This document shows positions 44,962 through 53,590 of a stretch of DNA of 64,000 nucleotides, piece by piece. The position numbers and the translations under genes are program-made. The stretch spans positions 930,001 through 994,000 of the forward strand of contig CAVVOF010000004.1 in NCBI GenBank assembly GCA_963749905.1, read 5' to 3'. Source of the DNA: UBA10649 sp963749905 (lineage in GTDB: Bacteria; Actinomycetota; Actinomycetes; S36-B12). Position 1 is the stretch's first letter, and each line of letters begins with the position of its first letter. The notes below the pieces were generated by a model, which saw only the letters and a program-made list of their open reading frames with translations, did not search any database and was not told the origin of the DNA.

Positions 44962-46151
44962 TCCCCGCCACCTTCGCCAAGGCTCCCAGCCTGAGGATCG
45001 ACGACCTGCTCAATGACTCGTCCATCCACATCATCGTGTGCACGGGGGCAGGGGGCGTCGGCAAGACCACCACCGCCGCATCCCTCGGCCTGCGGGCCGC
45101 GGAGATGGGCCGGAACGTGTGCGTGCTGACCATCGACCCCGCCAAGCGGCTGGCGCAGGCGATGGGCCTGTCGTCACTGGACAACACGCCTCGGCAGGTC
45201 CCGGGCGTCTGCGCCCCGGATGGCTCCGGCTCGCTGTTCGCCATGATGCTGGACATGAAGCGCACCTTCGACGAGGTCGTCGAGGGCCACGCCGATCCGG
45301 AGCGGGCACAGCAGATCCTGACCAACCCGTTCTACGAGGCCCTGTCGTCGTCCTTCGCCGGGACGCAGGAGTACATGGCGATGGAGAAGCTCGGGCAACT
45401 GCACGTCCGGGCCAAGGAGGAGGGCACCTGGGACCTGATCGTCGTGGACACGCCACCCTCGCGCAGCGCCCTCGACTTCCTCGACGCACCGGCCCGGCTC
45501 GGTTCCTTCCTCGATGGTCGGTTCATCCGCATCCTCACCGCACCCGCGCGAGGCGCCGGCCGCGGCCTCGGCCGCCTCGCCGCAGCCGGCTTCAGCATCT
45601 TCACCAACGTCCTGAACAAGATCCTCGGTGCCCAGGTGCTGGCGGATCTCGGCACCTTCGTCGCAGCGATCGACACCACCTTCGGCGGCTTCCGGGAGCG
45701 GGCGGACGCCACCTACGCCCTTCTGAAGGACCGGGGCACCAGCTTCGTCGTCGTGGCCGCCCCCGAGCGCGACGCGCTGCGGGAGGCGTCCTACTTCGTC
45801 GAGCGGCTGCGGACGGACGACATGCCGCTGGCAGGGCTGGTGCTGAATCGCGTGCAGGACGTCCTGGATCCGGAGTTCACGGCGGAGCAGGCGGCGGCCG
45901 GAGCCCAACTGCTGGAGGAGTTCGCCGACGACGAGGTCACGCCCGAGGCCGATGAGGCCAGGCTGACGGCCGCGCTGCTGACCCTTCATGCCGAGCGGAT
46001 GAGCCTCGCGGCCCGGCAGCGGCATCTGGCCGACCGGTTCACCGCCGCCCATCCGGGGGTGCCGGTCACCGCGGTGCCGGCGCTGCCCGAGGACGTACAC
46101 GACCTGGACGGGCTGCGCACGGTCGGCGCCCTGCTCGCCAGCGCCCTCTAG
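44958..46151 (+). CDS. ArsA/Get3-like anion-transporter-type ATPase (second of pair)
   Basis: This 397-residue paralogue has 'VCTGAGGVGKTTTAASLGL' as Walker A, 'VLTIDPAKRLAQAMGL' as the A'/switch I segment, and 'LIVVDTPPSRSALDFLDAPA' as switch II. The second Lys of the deviant P-loop is replaced (GAGGVGKT versus GKGGTGKT), so the two partners differ at the signature Lys. This is consistent with a heterodimer in which one site signals to the other. It is translationally coupled to the first gene by a 4-bp overlap. Confidence 0.92.
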   Translation: MIPATFAKAPSLRIDDLLNDSSIHIIVCTGAGGVGKTTTAASLGLRAAEMGRNVCVLTIDPAKRLAQAMGLSSLDNTPRQVPGVCAPDGSGSLFAMMLDMKRTFDEVVEGHADPERAQQILTNPFYEALSSSFAGTQEYMAMEKLGQLHVRAKEEGTWDLIVVDTPPSRSALDFLDAPARLGSFLDGRFIRILTAPARGAGRGLGRLAAAGFSIFTNVLNKILGAQVLADLGTFVAAIDTTFGGFRERADATYALLKDRGTSFVVVAAPERDALREASYFVERLRTDDMPLAGLVLNRVQDVLDPEFTAEQAAAGAQLLEEFADDEVTPEADEARLTAALLTLHAERMSLAARQRHLADRFTAAHPGVPVTAVPALPEDVHDLDGLRTVGALLASAL

Positions 46152-46153
46152 CC

Positions 46154-46217
46154 CGCTGAGAAGTCCGGTATGGCCCGTCACCCTCGACCGGAACGGGCCA
46201 CACCGGGCCGCTCAGCG
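46154..46217. terminator. Imperfect convergent hairpin
   Basis: CGCTGAG...CTCAGCG (46154-46160/46211-46217) encloses CCGGT/ACCGG and TGGCCCGT/ACGGGCCA stems. It lies between the second ArsA-like gene and whiB, which converge. Confidence 0.6.
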
Positions 46218-46226
46218 ACGATTCGG

Positions 46227-46538
46227 CTAGGACGCGTGTGATGCGGTGGTGAGGATGCGTTGGCGCTCGTACTCGTCCTGCGCCGTCTCGAGCAGATGTC
46301 GCCAGGAGGTGACGTTGGGCCGCCGACGCAGCAGCGCGCGCCGCTCCCGCTCGGTCAGCCCTCCCCACACCCCGAACTCGACTCGATTGTCCAGGGCATC
46401 CGCCAGGCACTCCGTGCGCACGAGGCAGCCACCGCAGATCACTTTCGCGCGGTTCTGGGCGGCGCCTTGGACGAACAGGGAATCCGGATCGGTCGTTCGG
46501 CAGGCGGCCTTGCTCGCCCAGTCCGTATCGAACGTCAT
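46227..46538 (-). CDS. WhiB-family Fe-S regulator (WhiB4-like)
   Basis: This 103-residue protein has the four iron-sulfur Cys: 'AACRTTD', 'VICGGCLVRTEC' (C-x2-C-x5-C), the 'FGVWGGLTERERR' turn and a basic C-terminus. ATG 46538 follows GAGGAG by about 11 bases; GTG 46550 is an alternative. Position between the ArsA-like pair and a class A PBP matches mycobacterial whiB4, a redox-sensing regulator, so WhiB4-type is likely. A striking CTAG-repeat palindrome sits in the divergent gap. Confidence 0.92.
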   Translation of the reverse strand: MTFDTDWASKAACRTTDPDSLFVQGAAQNRAKVICGGCLVRTECLADALDNRVEFGVWGGLTERERRALLRRRPNVTSWRHLLETAQDEYERQRILTTASHAS

Positions 46539-46611
46539 GCTTGTCAGCACTCCTCACGGCTCACGTGTCGGCGGACGCTACGCCCTCCCCAACCCGCCAG
46601 AAAGGCTCAAG

Positions 46612-46643
46612 ATAACTAGAAATGACTAGTTCTTTCTAGTTAT
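46612..46643. promoter_or_regulatory. AT-rich palindrome with three CTAG boxes at 10-bp spacing
   Basis: ATAACTAGAAA (46612-46622) is perfectly complementary to TTTCTAGTTAT (46633-46643); the 10-nt centre contains ACTAGT. CTAG occurs at 46616, 46626 and 46636, exactly one helical turn apart. It lies between whiB (start 46538, minus) and the PBP gene (46739, plus) and contrasts sharply with the G+C-rich surroundings. Confidence 0.7.
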
Positions 46644-46738
46644 ATGTCGCACCAATGTCGCGCGGCCCACGACATCCCGCGACGAACGACCCACCAGATG
46701 CCCGTCGAGGGAACCGACGGACCTACCCTGTTCGTCTG

Positions 46739-48934
46739 ATGAGCATGCACCAACCCCCCGGACGCCGACCGGGGCCGCTCGGTCGATTGGCCCGGTTCGG
46801 CGGGATTCTCGCTGCCGCCGTGGTGGCCGGCATGGTGCTGTCCGCGATGCTGGTGCCGTTCGTCGGCAGCCTGGGCATCGTCACCCGCAACATCGTCCAG
46901 GACTTCGAGAACCTCCCGGACGCCCTGAGCACCCCGCCGCTCCCCCAGCGCTCGCTGATCCTCGCGGCCGACGGATCGGTGCTCGCCACCGTCTACTACC
47001 AGAACCGGGTCGAGGTGCCGCTGGACACCATCTCCCCCTTCATGCGCCAGGCCACCGTCGCCATCGAGGATGCGCGGTTCCTCGACCACCACGGCGTGGA
47101 TCTGCGCGGCATCGCGCGATCGGTCGCCACCAACGTCGAGTCCGGGGCCATCGAACAGGGCAGCTCGACCCTGACCATGCAGTACGTCAAGAACGTCCTC
47201 GTCAACCAGGCCACCTCGGGCGACGAGCTCGCAGACGCGCGGGGCGACAGCGCGGCCCGCAAGCTGCGCGAGGTGCGCTACGCGTTGGGCCTGGAGAAGA
47301 TCTTCACCAAGGGCGAGATCCTCGAGCGGTACCTGAACATCGCGTACTTCGGCGCGGGCGCCTACGGCGTGGAGGCCGCGGCGCGGCGGTACTTCTCCAA
47401 GCCCGCCGCCGAGCTGGACCTGGTCGAGGCGGCGACCCTCGCCGGCATCGTGCAGCAGCCGACCGCGTTCGACCCCCTCCGCAACCCCGATCAGAGCACC
47501 AGCCGGCGCAACGCCGTCCTGCGGCGGATGGCTGAGCTCGGCTACATCACCCAGGACCGCGCCGACCGCGCAGCCCTGGTGCCCATGGGCCAGGTCCTCA
47601 AGCCGTCCGTGACCACCAACGGCTGCACCTCGTCCTACGCCCCGTACTTCTGCGACTACGTCATCCAGACCATCCGTCAGGACCCGACCTTCGGCACCAC
47701 GCCGGAGGAGCGCGAGGCCTTCCTCCGCCGCGGCGGCTACACCATCCGCACCACCCTCGACCCGAAGGCGCAGCAGGGGGCCTACGAGACGGTCAACGAC
47801 TACATCCCGCCGAAGGACGCGAGCAAGCGCGCCGCGGCGATCACGATGGTCCAGCCCGGTACCGGGCACGTCGTCGCCATGGCCCAGAACCGCACCTGGG
47901 GCACCAAGGGCAAGGGCAAGACGACCTACAACTACAACGTCGACCGCGCGATGGGCGGCACCATCGGCATGCAGGCGGGCTCGACGTTCAAGGTGTTCGC
48001 GCTGGCTGCCGCCCTCGAGGCCGGCATCTCGCCCTTCGAGTACATCTCCTCCTACAGTCCCAAGACGTTCACCGGCTTCAAGAACTGCACGACCGGCAAG
48101 AAGTTCGCCCCGGTGACCATCCGCAACAGCACCACATCGGGCACCCTCGACATGGCCCGCGCCACCGCCTACTCCACCAACACGTACTTCATGACGATCG
48201 AGGAGCGCACCGGCATCTGCCGGCCGGCTGAGATCGCCGAGTCGATGGGCGTCCGCCTCGGCAACGGCGACCCGCTGCTGCGGGTACCCACCCTGACCCT
48301 CGGCACCATGGAGGTCACGCCCCTCGCCATGGCCAACGCGTACGCAACGTTCGCTGCGCACGGCATCTACTGCAAGCCCGTGGTGATCCTCGACATCCGC
48401 GACCGCGAGGGGAATCCCCTCCAGACTCCTGACGGCGACTGCACCCGCGTCCTCAAGCGTGACGTCGCCGACACGGTGACGGTCATGCTGAACGGCGTGG
48501 TCGACGGCACCATTCCCGGCCGGACCGGCCAGGCGATGACTCTCGAGACCCGACAGGCCGCCGGCAAGACCGGTACCACCAACGAGTCCGCCGCAGTCTG
48601 GTTTGCCGGATACACCCCGCAGCTCGCCGCCGCCGTCTGGGTCGGCGATCCCCGGGGCGGCTTCGCCCACCCGATGAAGAACGTCACCATCAAGGGCAAG
48701 TACTACGACCAGGTGTTCGGCGGGACCCTGCCGGGGCCGATCTGGCATGACGCGATGGAGATCGCGCTGCGCGGCACCGAGCCGCAGCCGTTCGACGTGC
48801 GCAACAAGTACGGCCTGACGACCAAGGACCCCTACACGGCGCCCGTCTACACGCCCCCGACCACCACGACGCAGACCGACGAGCCCGAACCCGACGTGCC
48901 CGAACCAGAGACGTTCGACAACTCGGAACTCTAG
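46739..48934 (+). CDS. Class A penicillin-binding protein (bifunctional)
   Basis: From ATG 46739 the protein has 731 residues: a short cytoplasmic tail, one membrane anchor ('GILAAAVVAGMVLSAMLVPF'), a GT51 transglycosylase domain ('ATVAIEDARFLDHHGVDLRG') and a transpeptidase domain with SxxK 'GSTFK', SxN 'YSTNT' and 'AGKTGTTN'. It polymerises and cross-links peptidoglycan outside the membrane. The C-terminus is Pro/Thr/Glu-rich without a PASTA domain, unlike mycobacterial PonA2, which occupies the same location. An in-frame ATG at 46655 would add 28 unlikely residues. Confidence 0.95.
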   Translation: MSMHQPPGRRPGPLGRLARFGGILAAAVVAGMVLSAMLVPFVGSLGIVTRNIVQDFENLPDALSTPPLPQRSLILAADGSVLATVYYQNRVEVPLDTISPFMRQATVAIEDARFLDHHGVDLRGIARSVATNVESGAIEQGSSTLTMQYVKNVLVNQATSGDELADARGDSAARKLREVRYALGLEKIFTKGEILERYLNIAYFGAGAYGVEAAARRYFSKPAAELDLVEAATLAGIVQQPTAFDPLRNPDQSTSRRNAVLRRMAELGYITQDRADRAALVPMGQVLKPSVTTNGCTSSYAPYFCDYVIQTIRQDPTFGTTPEEREAFLRRGGYTIRTTLDPKAQQGAYETVNDYIPPKDASKRAAAITMVQPGTGHVVAMAQNRTWGTKGKGKTTYNYNVDRAMGGTIGMQAGSTFKVFALAAALEAGISPFEYISSYSPKTFTGFKNCTTGKKFAPVTIRNSTTSGTLDMARATAYSTNTYFMTIEERTGICRPAEIAESMGVRLGNGDPLLRVPTLTLGTMEVTPLAMANAYATFAAHGIYCKPVVILDIRDREGNPLQTPDGDCTRVLKRDVADTVTVMLNGVVDGTIPGRTGQAMTLETRQAAGKTGTTNESAAVWFAGYTPQLAAAVWVGDPRGGFAHPMKNVTIKGKYYDQVFGGTLPGPIWHDAMEIALRGTEPQPFDVRNKYGLTTKDPYTAPVYTPPTTTTQTDEPEPDVPEPETFDNSEL

Positions 48935-48942
48935 GTTCGCGG

Positions 48943-48967
48943 CAGCGGGCCCCACGGAAGCCCGCTG
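48943..48967. terminator. Convergent hairpin terminator
   Basis: CAGCGGGC (48943-48950) pairs with GCCCGCTG (48960-48967) around a 9-nt loop, between the PBP stop and the YqeY stop. Confidence 0.6.
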
Positions 48968-48969
48968 GA

Positions 48970-49434
48970 TCAGGTTCCCAGCGCCGCCTTGACCATCGCG
49001 GCGACGGCGCCGCCGTCGGCCCGACCCTTGATCTGGGGCTGCACCAGTTTCATGACCTGGCCCATCGCCTGACCACCCGAGGCACCCCCAGCGGTCACCT
49101 GGCCCACCGCGGCGTCCACGATCGCGCGGACCTCCTCCTCGGAGAGAGCCTCTGGCAGGTACCGGGCGATGACCTCGAGCTCGGACCGCTCGCGGTCGGC
49201 GAGCTCGGGACGGCTGGCCGAGTCATACGCCTCCGCCGCCTCACGGCGCTTCTTCGCCTCCCGCCCGAGCACCGTGACCACGTCGTCGTCGGACAGCTCG
49301 CGATGCTCCTTGCCCGCGACCTCCTCGTTCGTGATCGCGGTCAGCACCATGCGGATCGTGGCCGCCGTGAGCTCGTCGCGACCCTTGATCGCGGTGGTCA
49401 GGTCCGACTGCAGCTGATCCTTGAGAGCGCTCAT
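48970..49434 (-). CDS. GatB/YqeY domain protein
   Basis: This 154-residue, all-helical protein matches the stand-alone YqeY family: 'LKDQLQSDLTTAIKGRDELT', 'LGREAKKRREAAEAYDSASR' and 'ARYLPEALSEEEVRAIVDAA', ending with 'GQVMKLVQPQIKGRADGGAV'. Its fold resembles the tRNA-binding tail of GatB, but its role is not established. Divergent from the phosphoesterase gene. Confidence 0.93.
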   Translation of the reverse strand: MSALKDQLQSDLTTAIKGRDELTAATIRMVLTAITNEEVAGKEHRELSDDDVVTVLGREAKKRREAAEAYDSASRPELADRERSELEVIARYLPEALSEEEVRAIVDAAVGQVTAGGASGGQAMGQVMKLVQPQIKGRADGGAVAAMVKAALGT

Positions 49435-49535
49435 TCCCGGATTGTCTCACCGCGTCGATTCCGTGGTTCCGGCTCGGAGCCCGGCTGCCCGCCGACGGTC
49501 GACGCCAGTCGACGGAGGTCGCGAGTCGTGCGACC

Positions 49536-50426
49536 ATGGACGCCATGCACGTCGTGACAAGGGCCCTCGTCGGCGCCGCCGCAGTCGGCGCGGCCGGACT
49601 GGCCTACGCACGCTGGGAGGCGCAGGCGTTCGTGCTCCGCCGCGAGACCCTCCCCGTGCTGCCCTCCGGACAGGACCCGCTGCGCATCCTCCATCTGAGC
49701 GACCTGCACTACGTGCCCGGTCAGCGTTCGAAGCAGCAGTGGGTCCGCTCGCTGCGCGACCTGCGACCCGATGCCGTCATCGTCACGGGCGACTTCATGT
49801 CGCATCAGGATGCGGTCCCCCATGTGCTCGACACGCTCGACCCGCTGTTCGACCTGCCGGGTGCCTTCGTCCTCGGCAGCAATGACTACTACGCACCCCG
49901 GCCGATCAACTGGGCGCGCTACCTGAAGGGACCATCACAGCTCGAGCCCAAGCGGCCGATGCTGCCCTGGGGAGACCTGGTCGATGGACTGACGACCAAC
50001 GGGTGGCTCGATCTGGGCAATGTGCGCGCCGTCATGAAGGTCGACGGCCGGGAGGTCGACGTGCGGGGAGTCGATGATCCGCACATCAGTCGCGACCGGT
50101 ACGAGGAGGTCGCGGGCCCGTTCGACTCGGCTGCCGACCTCCGCCTCGGCGTCACGCATGCCCCCTACCTCAGGGTGCTCGACGGCATGGCCGGCGACGG
50201 GGCCGATCTGATCCTCGCCGGTCACACTCACGGGGGGCAGTTGTGCGTACCGGGGGTCGGCGCACTCGTCACCAACTGCGACCTGCCGCGCAGCCAGGCC
50301 AAGGGCGTTTCGGCGTACGACGGAGCGACCCTGCACGTCTCGGCCGGTCTCGGCACCTCCCCCTATGCACCGGTGCGGTTCGCCTGCCGGCCCGAGGCCA
50401 GCCTGCTCACGCTGACCGCGCCCTGA
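49536..50426 (+). CDS. Calcineurin-like metallophosphoesterase (YkuE-type), membrane-associated
   Basis: This 296-residue protein has an N-terminal hydrophobic segment and the five phosphoesterase motifs: 'LHLSDLHY' (DxH), 'VIVTGDF' (GD), 'LGSNDY' (GN[D/H]), 'GVTHAP' and 'AGHTHGGQ' (GHxH). Bacterial YkuE-type enzymes act at the membrane surface. It sits next to the PBP gene as in mycobacteria, which suggests an envelope role. ATG 49536 or ATG 49545 could be the start. Confidence 0.92.
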   Translation: MDAMHVVTRALVGAAAVGAAGLAYARWEAQAFVLRRETLPVLPSGQDPLRILHLSDLHYVPGQRSKQQWVRSLRDLRPDAVIVTGDFMSHQDAVPHVLDTLDPLFDLPGAFVLGSNDYYAPRPINWARYLKGPSQLEPKRPMLPWGDLVDGLTTNGWLDLGNVRAVMKVDGREVDVRGVDDPHISRDRYEEVAGPFDSAADLRLGVTHAPYLRVLDGMAGDGADLILAGHTHGGQLCVPGVGALVTNCDLPRSQAKGVSAYDGATLHVSAGLGTSPYAPVRFACRPEASLLTLTAP

Positions 50427-50483
50427 GGGCTCGCCCCGGCGGAGTCGACCCCTCCCTGCGTCGGCTAGACTCCGCGAGGTTTT

Positions 50484-50560
<77 letters not shown>

Positions 50561-50593
50561 ATGAGGGGCCAGCCCACGGGGCTGGCCCCTCAT
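50561..50593 (+). terminator. Terminator hairpin after tRNA-Pro
   Basis: ATGAGGGGCCAGCCC and GGGCTGGCCCCTCAT form a perfect 15-bp stem with a 3-nt loop, directly after the tRNA CCA end. Confidence 0.85.
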
Positions 50594-50636
50594 CTCATGT
50601 GGACGACCGTCGATGGCCGGGCGCTAGCCTCCTGTC

Positions 50637-51422
50637 ATGACCGTTCCCGATCGCCGGCCGGCCCGTAGTGACCTCGGTCCGGTCACCCGTGCATGGGTCA
50701 GGGCGATGGGCTGGCGCTCAGTGAACATGCATACGCACATCTCCCTGGTGAACAGGTACGTGTACGTCGAGGTCCCCAAGGCCGGCTGCGGCACCATGAA
50801 GGCCACCCTCGGCGGCATGGAGGCCGCCCGGATGAATCCAGGCATGGTGCAGCGCGTGCAGGCGGCACCGCACAACCGGCTCAACGCCACTCCGTTCGTC
50901 AAGCCCTTCCAGCTGCCGCCCGATCTCCTCGAAGCGGTGCTGACCGGACCGGACTACCGCCGCTTCACCGTCGTCCGGGAACCTGCGTCACGAGTGCTGT
51001 CCGGCTTCCTCGAGAAGATCGGGCAGGGCCTGAAGCAGAGCGGCCAGATCGTCGACGCGCTCTCAGCCACCACGGGCGAGGACATCACCCCGGAGGACAT
51101 CACCCTTCGCCAGTTCCTCGACGTGATCGCCGGACAGGAGTCCCGCGAGCAGGATCCGCACTGGCGGCGCCAGGCGGACCATCTCGGCCTCGGGCTGGTC
51201 CCGTACGACGCGGTGATCCACCTCGAGGAGCTGGACGACTCCTGGGACCGGATCGCCGAGCTGACCAGCACCCCCGGCCTGCAGGAGCAGTTCTTCTGCC
51301 GCAACTCCACCGGGGCCCGCAACCGGATGGGCGAGTACTTCACGCCCGAGCTGTTGGCGTCCGTCACGTCCATCTACGAGCGCGACTACGACGAGCTCGG
51401 CTACCCGAGACCGGTGACCTGA
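50637..51422 (+). CDS. Sulfotransferase family 2-type protein
   Basis: This 261-residue protein has the PAPS-binding loop 'VYVEVPKAGCGTMKATLGG' (residues ~43-60; 5'-phosphosulfate loop, with K and T/S as expected) and 3'-phosphate loop 'FTVVREPASRVLSGFLEKIG'. These are the two signatures of the carbohydrate sulfotransferase superfamily. Acceptor specificity is unknown; cell-surface glycans or glycolipids are the usual targets. Its stop overlaps the methyltransferase start by one base (TGATG), so the two enzymes are made together. Confidence 0.82.
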   Translation: MTVPDRRPARSDLGPVTRAWVRAMGWRSVNMHTHISLVNRYVYVEVPKAGCGTMKATLGGMEAARMNPGMVQRVQAAPHNRLNATPFVKPFQLPPDLLEAVLTGPDYRRFTVVREPASRVLSGFLEKIGQGLKQSGQIVDALSATTGEDITPEDITLRQFLDVIAGQESREQDPHWRRQADHLGLGLVPYDAVIHLEELDDSWDRIAELTSTPGLQEQFFCRNSTGARNRMGEYFTPELLASVTSIYERDYDELGYPRPVT

Positions 51423-52024
51423 TGTCCTCCACGCCTCGTTGGTTCACGGAGACCAAGCCCGGCCATTCCGACTGGTACGTGGCGCACTTCCGCCGACTCG
51501 CCGAGGAGGGCGCCGACCTCGGCGGCGAGGCCCGGCTGATCGACGCGATGCTGCCACCGCGCTCGCGGATCCTGGATGCGGGGTGCGGGCCGGGGCGCAC
51601 GGGTGCGGTGCTGCACGAGCGCGGGCATCACGTCGTCGGCGTCGACGCCGACACCGAGCTGATCGAGGCCGCCCGAGTCGACCATCCCGGTCCGCGCTGG
51701 ATCGTCGCCGACCTCGCCGAGCTCGACCTCGGCTCACTCGGCGAACCGGAGCCCTTCGACGCCGCAGTGATGGCCGGCAACGTGATCACCTACGTGGCTC
51801 CGGAGACGGAGACACGCGTGCTCGAGCACATTCGCGCGCACCTCAAGGACGACGGCATCCTCGTTGTCGGGTTCCACACCGAGCGATACGACCTCGCCGC
51901 GTTCGACCGCCACCTCGCGGAGGCGGGCTTCACCCTTGAGCACCGGTTCGCGACGTGGGACCTGCGCCCGTGGCGGGCCGACGCCGACTTCGCGGTGTCC
52001 GTGCTGCGCAACTCCCGATCCTGA
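51422..52024 (+). CDS. Class I SAM-dependent methyltransferase
   Basis: This 200-residue enzyme has motif I 'RILDAGCGPGRTG', the acidic ribose loop 'VVGVDADTELIEAA', 'RWIVADLAEL' and motif IV-like 'FDAAVMAGNVITYV'. Substrate is not evident. Coupling to the sulfotransferase suggests that both modify one small molecule or glycan, which is inference. Confidence 0.9.
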   Translation: MSSTPRWFTETKPGHSDWYVAHFRRLAEEGADLGGEARLIDAMLPPRSRILDAGCGPGRTGAVLHERGHHVVGVDADTELIEAARVDHPGPRWIVADLAELDLGSLGEPEPFDAAVMAGNVITYVAPETETRVLEHIRAHLKDDGILVVGFHTERYDLAAFDRHLAEAGFTLEHRFATWDLRPWRADADFAVSVLRNSRS

Positions 52025-52039
52025 CCTCTTGGAGGACCC

Positions 52040-52375
52040 ATGGCTGGCGCCGAGCCCGCCCCGATGACGTACCTGCCCCGCATCGCCGACCTGGTGGAGG
52101 TGGCAGACGACAGCACGGTCTCTCGGACGGTCCTGAAGGCCGAGGGCGCGAACGCGGTGCTGTTCGCCTTCGACAGAGGTCAGGAGCTCAGCGAGCACAC
52201 GGCGGCGATGCCCGTGCTGCTCCAGACGCTCGACGGCAGTCTCGAGGTGACGGCGGACGGGCAGACCGTGACCTTGACGCCCGGAGACCTGATGCACCTC
52301 GAAACGCGCGTACCGCACTCGGTCGTCGCGCTGGTCCCGAGCCGTCTGCTGCTGACAATGCTCCCGCCGCGATAG
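52040..52375 (+). CDS. Cupin domain protein
   Basis: This 111-residue single-domain beta-barrel has 'ELSEHTAAMPVLLQTLDGSL' (cupin motif 1 with one His) and 'LTPGDLMHLETRVPHSVVAL' (motif 2 with PGDxxxxxxxxPH). GGAGGACCC precedes ATG 52040, 15 bp after the methyltransferase stop, so it may be co-transcribed. Metal-dependent binding or isomerase roles are possible. Confidence 0.88.
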   Translation: MAGAEPAPMTYLPRIADLVEVADDSTVSRTVLKAEGANAVLFAFDRGQELSEHTAAMPVLLQTLDGSLEVTADGQTVTLTPGDLMHLETRVPHSVVALVPSRLLLTMLPPR

Positions 52376-52382
52376 GCCTGGG

Positions 52383-53495
52383 ATGGTCCATCTCACGCCT
52401 GCGGTGGTCCGGGCGGCGAGGATGACGAGCCTGCTGCTCGCCGACAACGACGAACGCACGCCGCTCTCGGTAGCCGCGTGGTTCGGGGCATTGCAGGCGC
52501 AGGATGTCGCCAGCGGACTGTGGTCGCTCGGTGTCCGTGTACCCCACTCCACGATCACGGACGTGGAGGCAGCCTTCGAGCGCGGCGACCTGCTTCGCAC
52601 CTGGCCCATGCGGCAGACCGTCCACATCGTCCCGGCCGTCGACGCCGGATGGATGCTCAAGCTCACCGGCACGCGCGGGCTGGACCGGATGAGGACCCGC
52701 CGTCAGGAGCTGGGGCTGCTACCGGCCGACCTCGATCGACTCCTCAGCACCCTGGAGTCCTTCCTGGCGGACGGCCGGCCTCGCACGCGCCGGGACGTGC
52801 TTGACGCCTTGGCCGCAGACGGCATCCCGACCGACGGGCAGCGTGGCTACCACCTGCTGCTGTACGCCTCCCTGACCGGACTCACGTGCATCGGTCCTCA
52901 GCGAGACGGACAGCAGACCATCACCCTGCTGTCCACGTGGGCGCCGCGGCAGGTCCAGCTCTCCCGAGACGAGGCCCTGGTCGAACTGGCCCATCGCTAC
53001 TTCCGCAGTCACGGCCCCACCACGGTCCAGGACTTCGCCGGCTGGACCGGACTGACGCTGACCGATGCCCGTCAGGGAGTCGAGGGGAACGCGGGCCGCC
53101 TCACGCGCGTTGGCGAGGGTGCCGACACCCGCTGGCTCACGACCGAGTTGGCCGAGGCCATCGCAGATGGACGGCTCGAGGGCAAGGGGACGCTGGCGCT
53201 GCCGGGGTTCGACGAGTACGTCCTGGGCTACAAGGACCGGTCGCTGCACGGCGACGAGTCACTCCTCGATCGAGTGGTTCCCGGTGGCAACGGTGTCTTC
53301 CGCGCCACCATCGTGCGGAACGGAATGGTGATCGCGACGTGGACGCGCACACTGGTGCGCGACCTCGTGAAGATCAACGTGGAACCCTTCGCACCATTCT
53401 CCCGACGGGCCCGATCGGGCACCGAGCGAGCGCTGGGGTCGTATGCCGAGTTTCTCGGGCGCGAGCCGGTGCTCACCTTCCCGGGGAGTGACTAG
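52383..53495 (+). CDS. AlkZ-like DNA glycosylase family (winged-helix DNA-binding) protein
   Basis: This 370-residue protein matches the HTH_42/AlkZ family formerly called 'winged helix DNA-binding'. It shows 'WFGALQAQDVASGLWSLGVR' with the QxQ motif that is catalytic in AlkZ enzymes, 'LRTWPMRQTVHIVPA', and the C-terminal 'DEYVLGYKDRS' and 'LVKINVEPF' segments. AlkZ excises bulky alkylated or cross-linked bases, and many homologues protect producers of DNA-alkylating metabolites. No biosynthetic cluster is visible here. Start is ATG 52383, 7 bp after the cupin stop. Confidence 0.85.
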   Translation: MVHLTPAVVRAARMTSLLLADNDERTPLSVAAWFGALQAQDVASGLWSLGVRVPHSTITDVEAAFERGDLLRTWPMRQTVHIVPAVDAGWMLKLTGTRGLDRMRTRRQELGLLPADLDRLLSTLESFLADGRPRTRRDVLDALAADGIPTDGQRGYHLLLYASLTGLTCIGPQRDGQQTITLLSTWAPRQVQLSRDEALVELAHRYFRSHGPTTVQDFAGWTGLTLTDARQGVEGNAGRLTRVGEGADTRWLTTELAEAIADGRLEGKGTLALPGFDEYVLGYKDRSLHGDESLLDRVVPGGNGVFRATIVRNGMVIATWTRTLVRDLVKINVEPFAPFSRRARSGTERALGSYAEFLGREPVLTFPGSD

Positions 53496-53527
53496 CACTC
53501 CCGCCGTCCACTGCCGGGCTATCCTTT

Positions 53528-53546
53528 CACTTGCGAATGGCAACTA
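53528..53546. promoter_or_regulatory. Probable HxlR operator, site 1
   Basis: CACTTGC-GAATG-GCAACTA lies 45-63 bp before the hxlR start. It matches the perfect site at 54569 in the left half-site, in spacer length and at 5 of 7 right-half positions. Confidence 0.65.
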
Positions 53547-53590
53547 TGGCGTGAGGTCAGGTATGCACGCCGTCGCGTCGAGGAGGTCCG

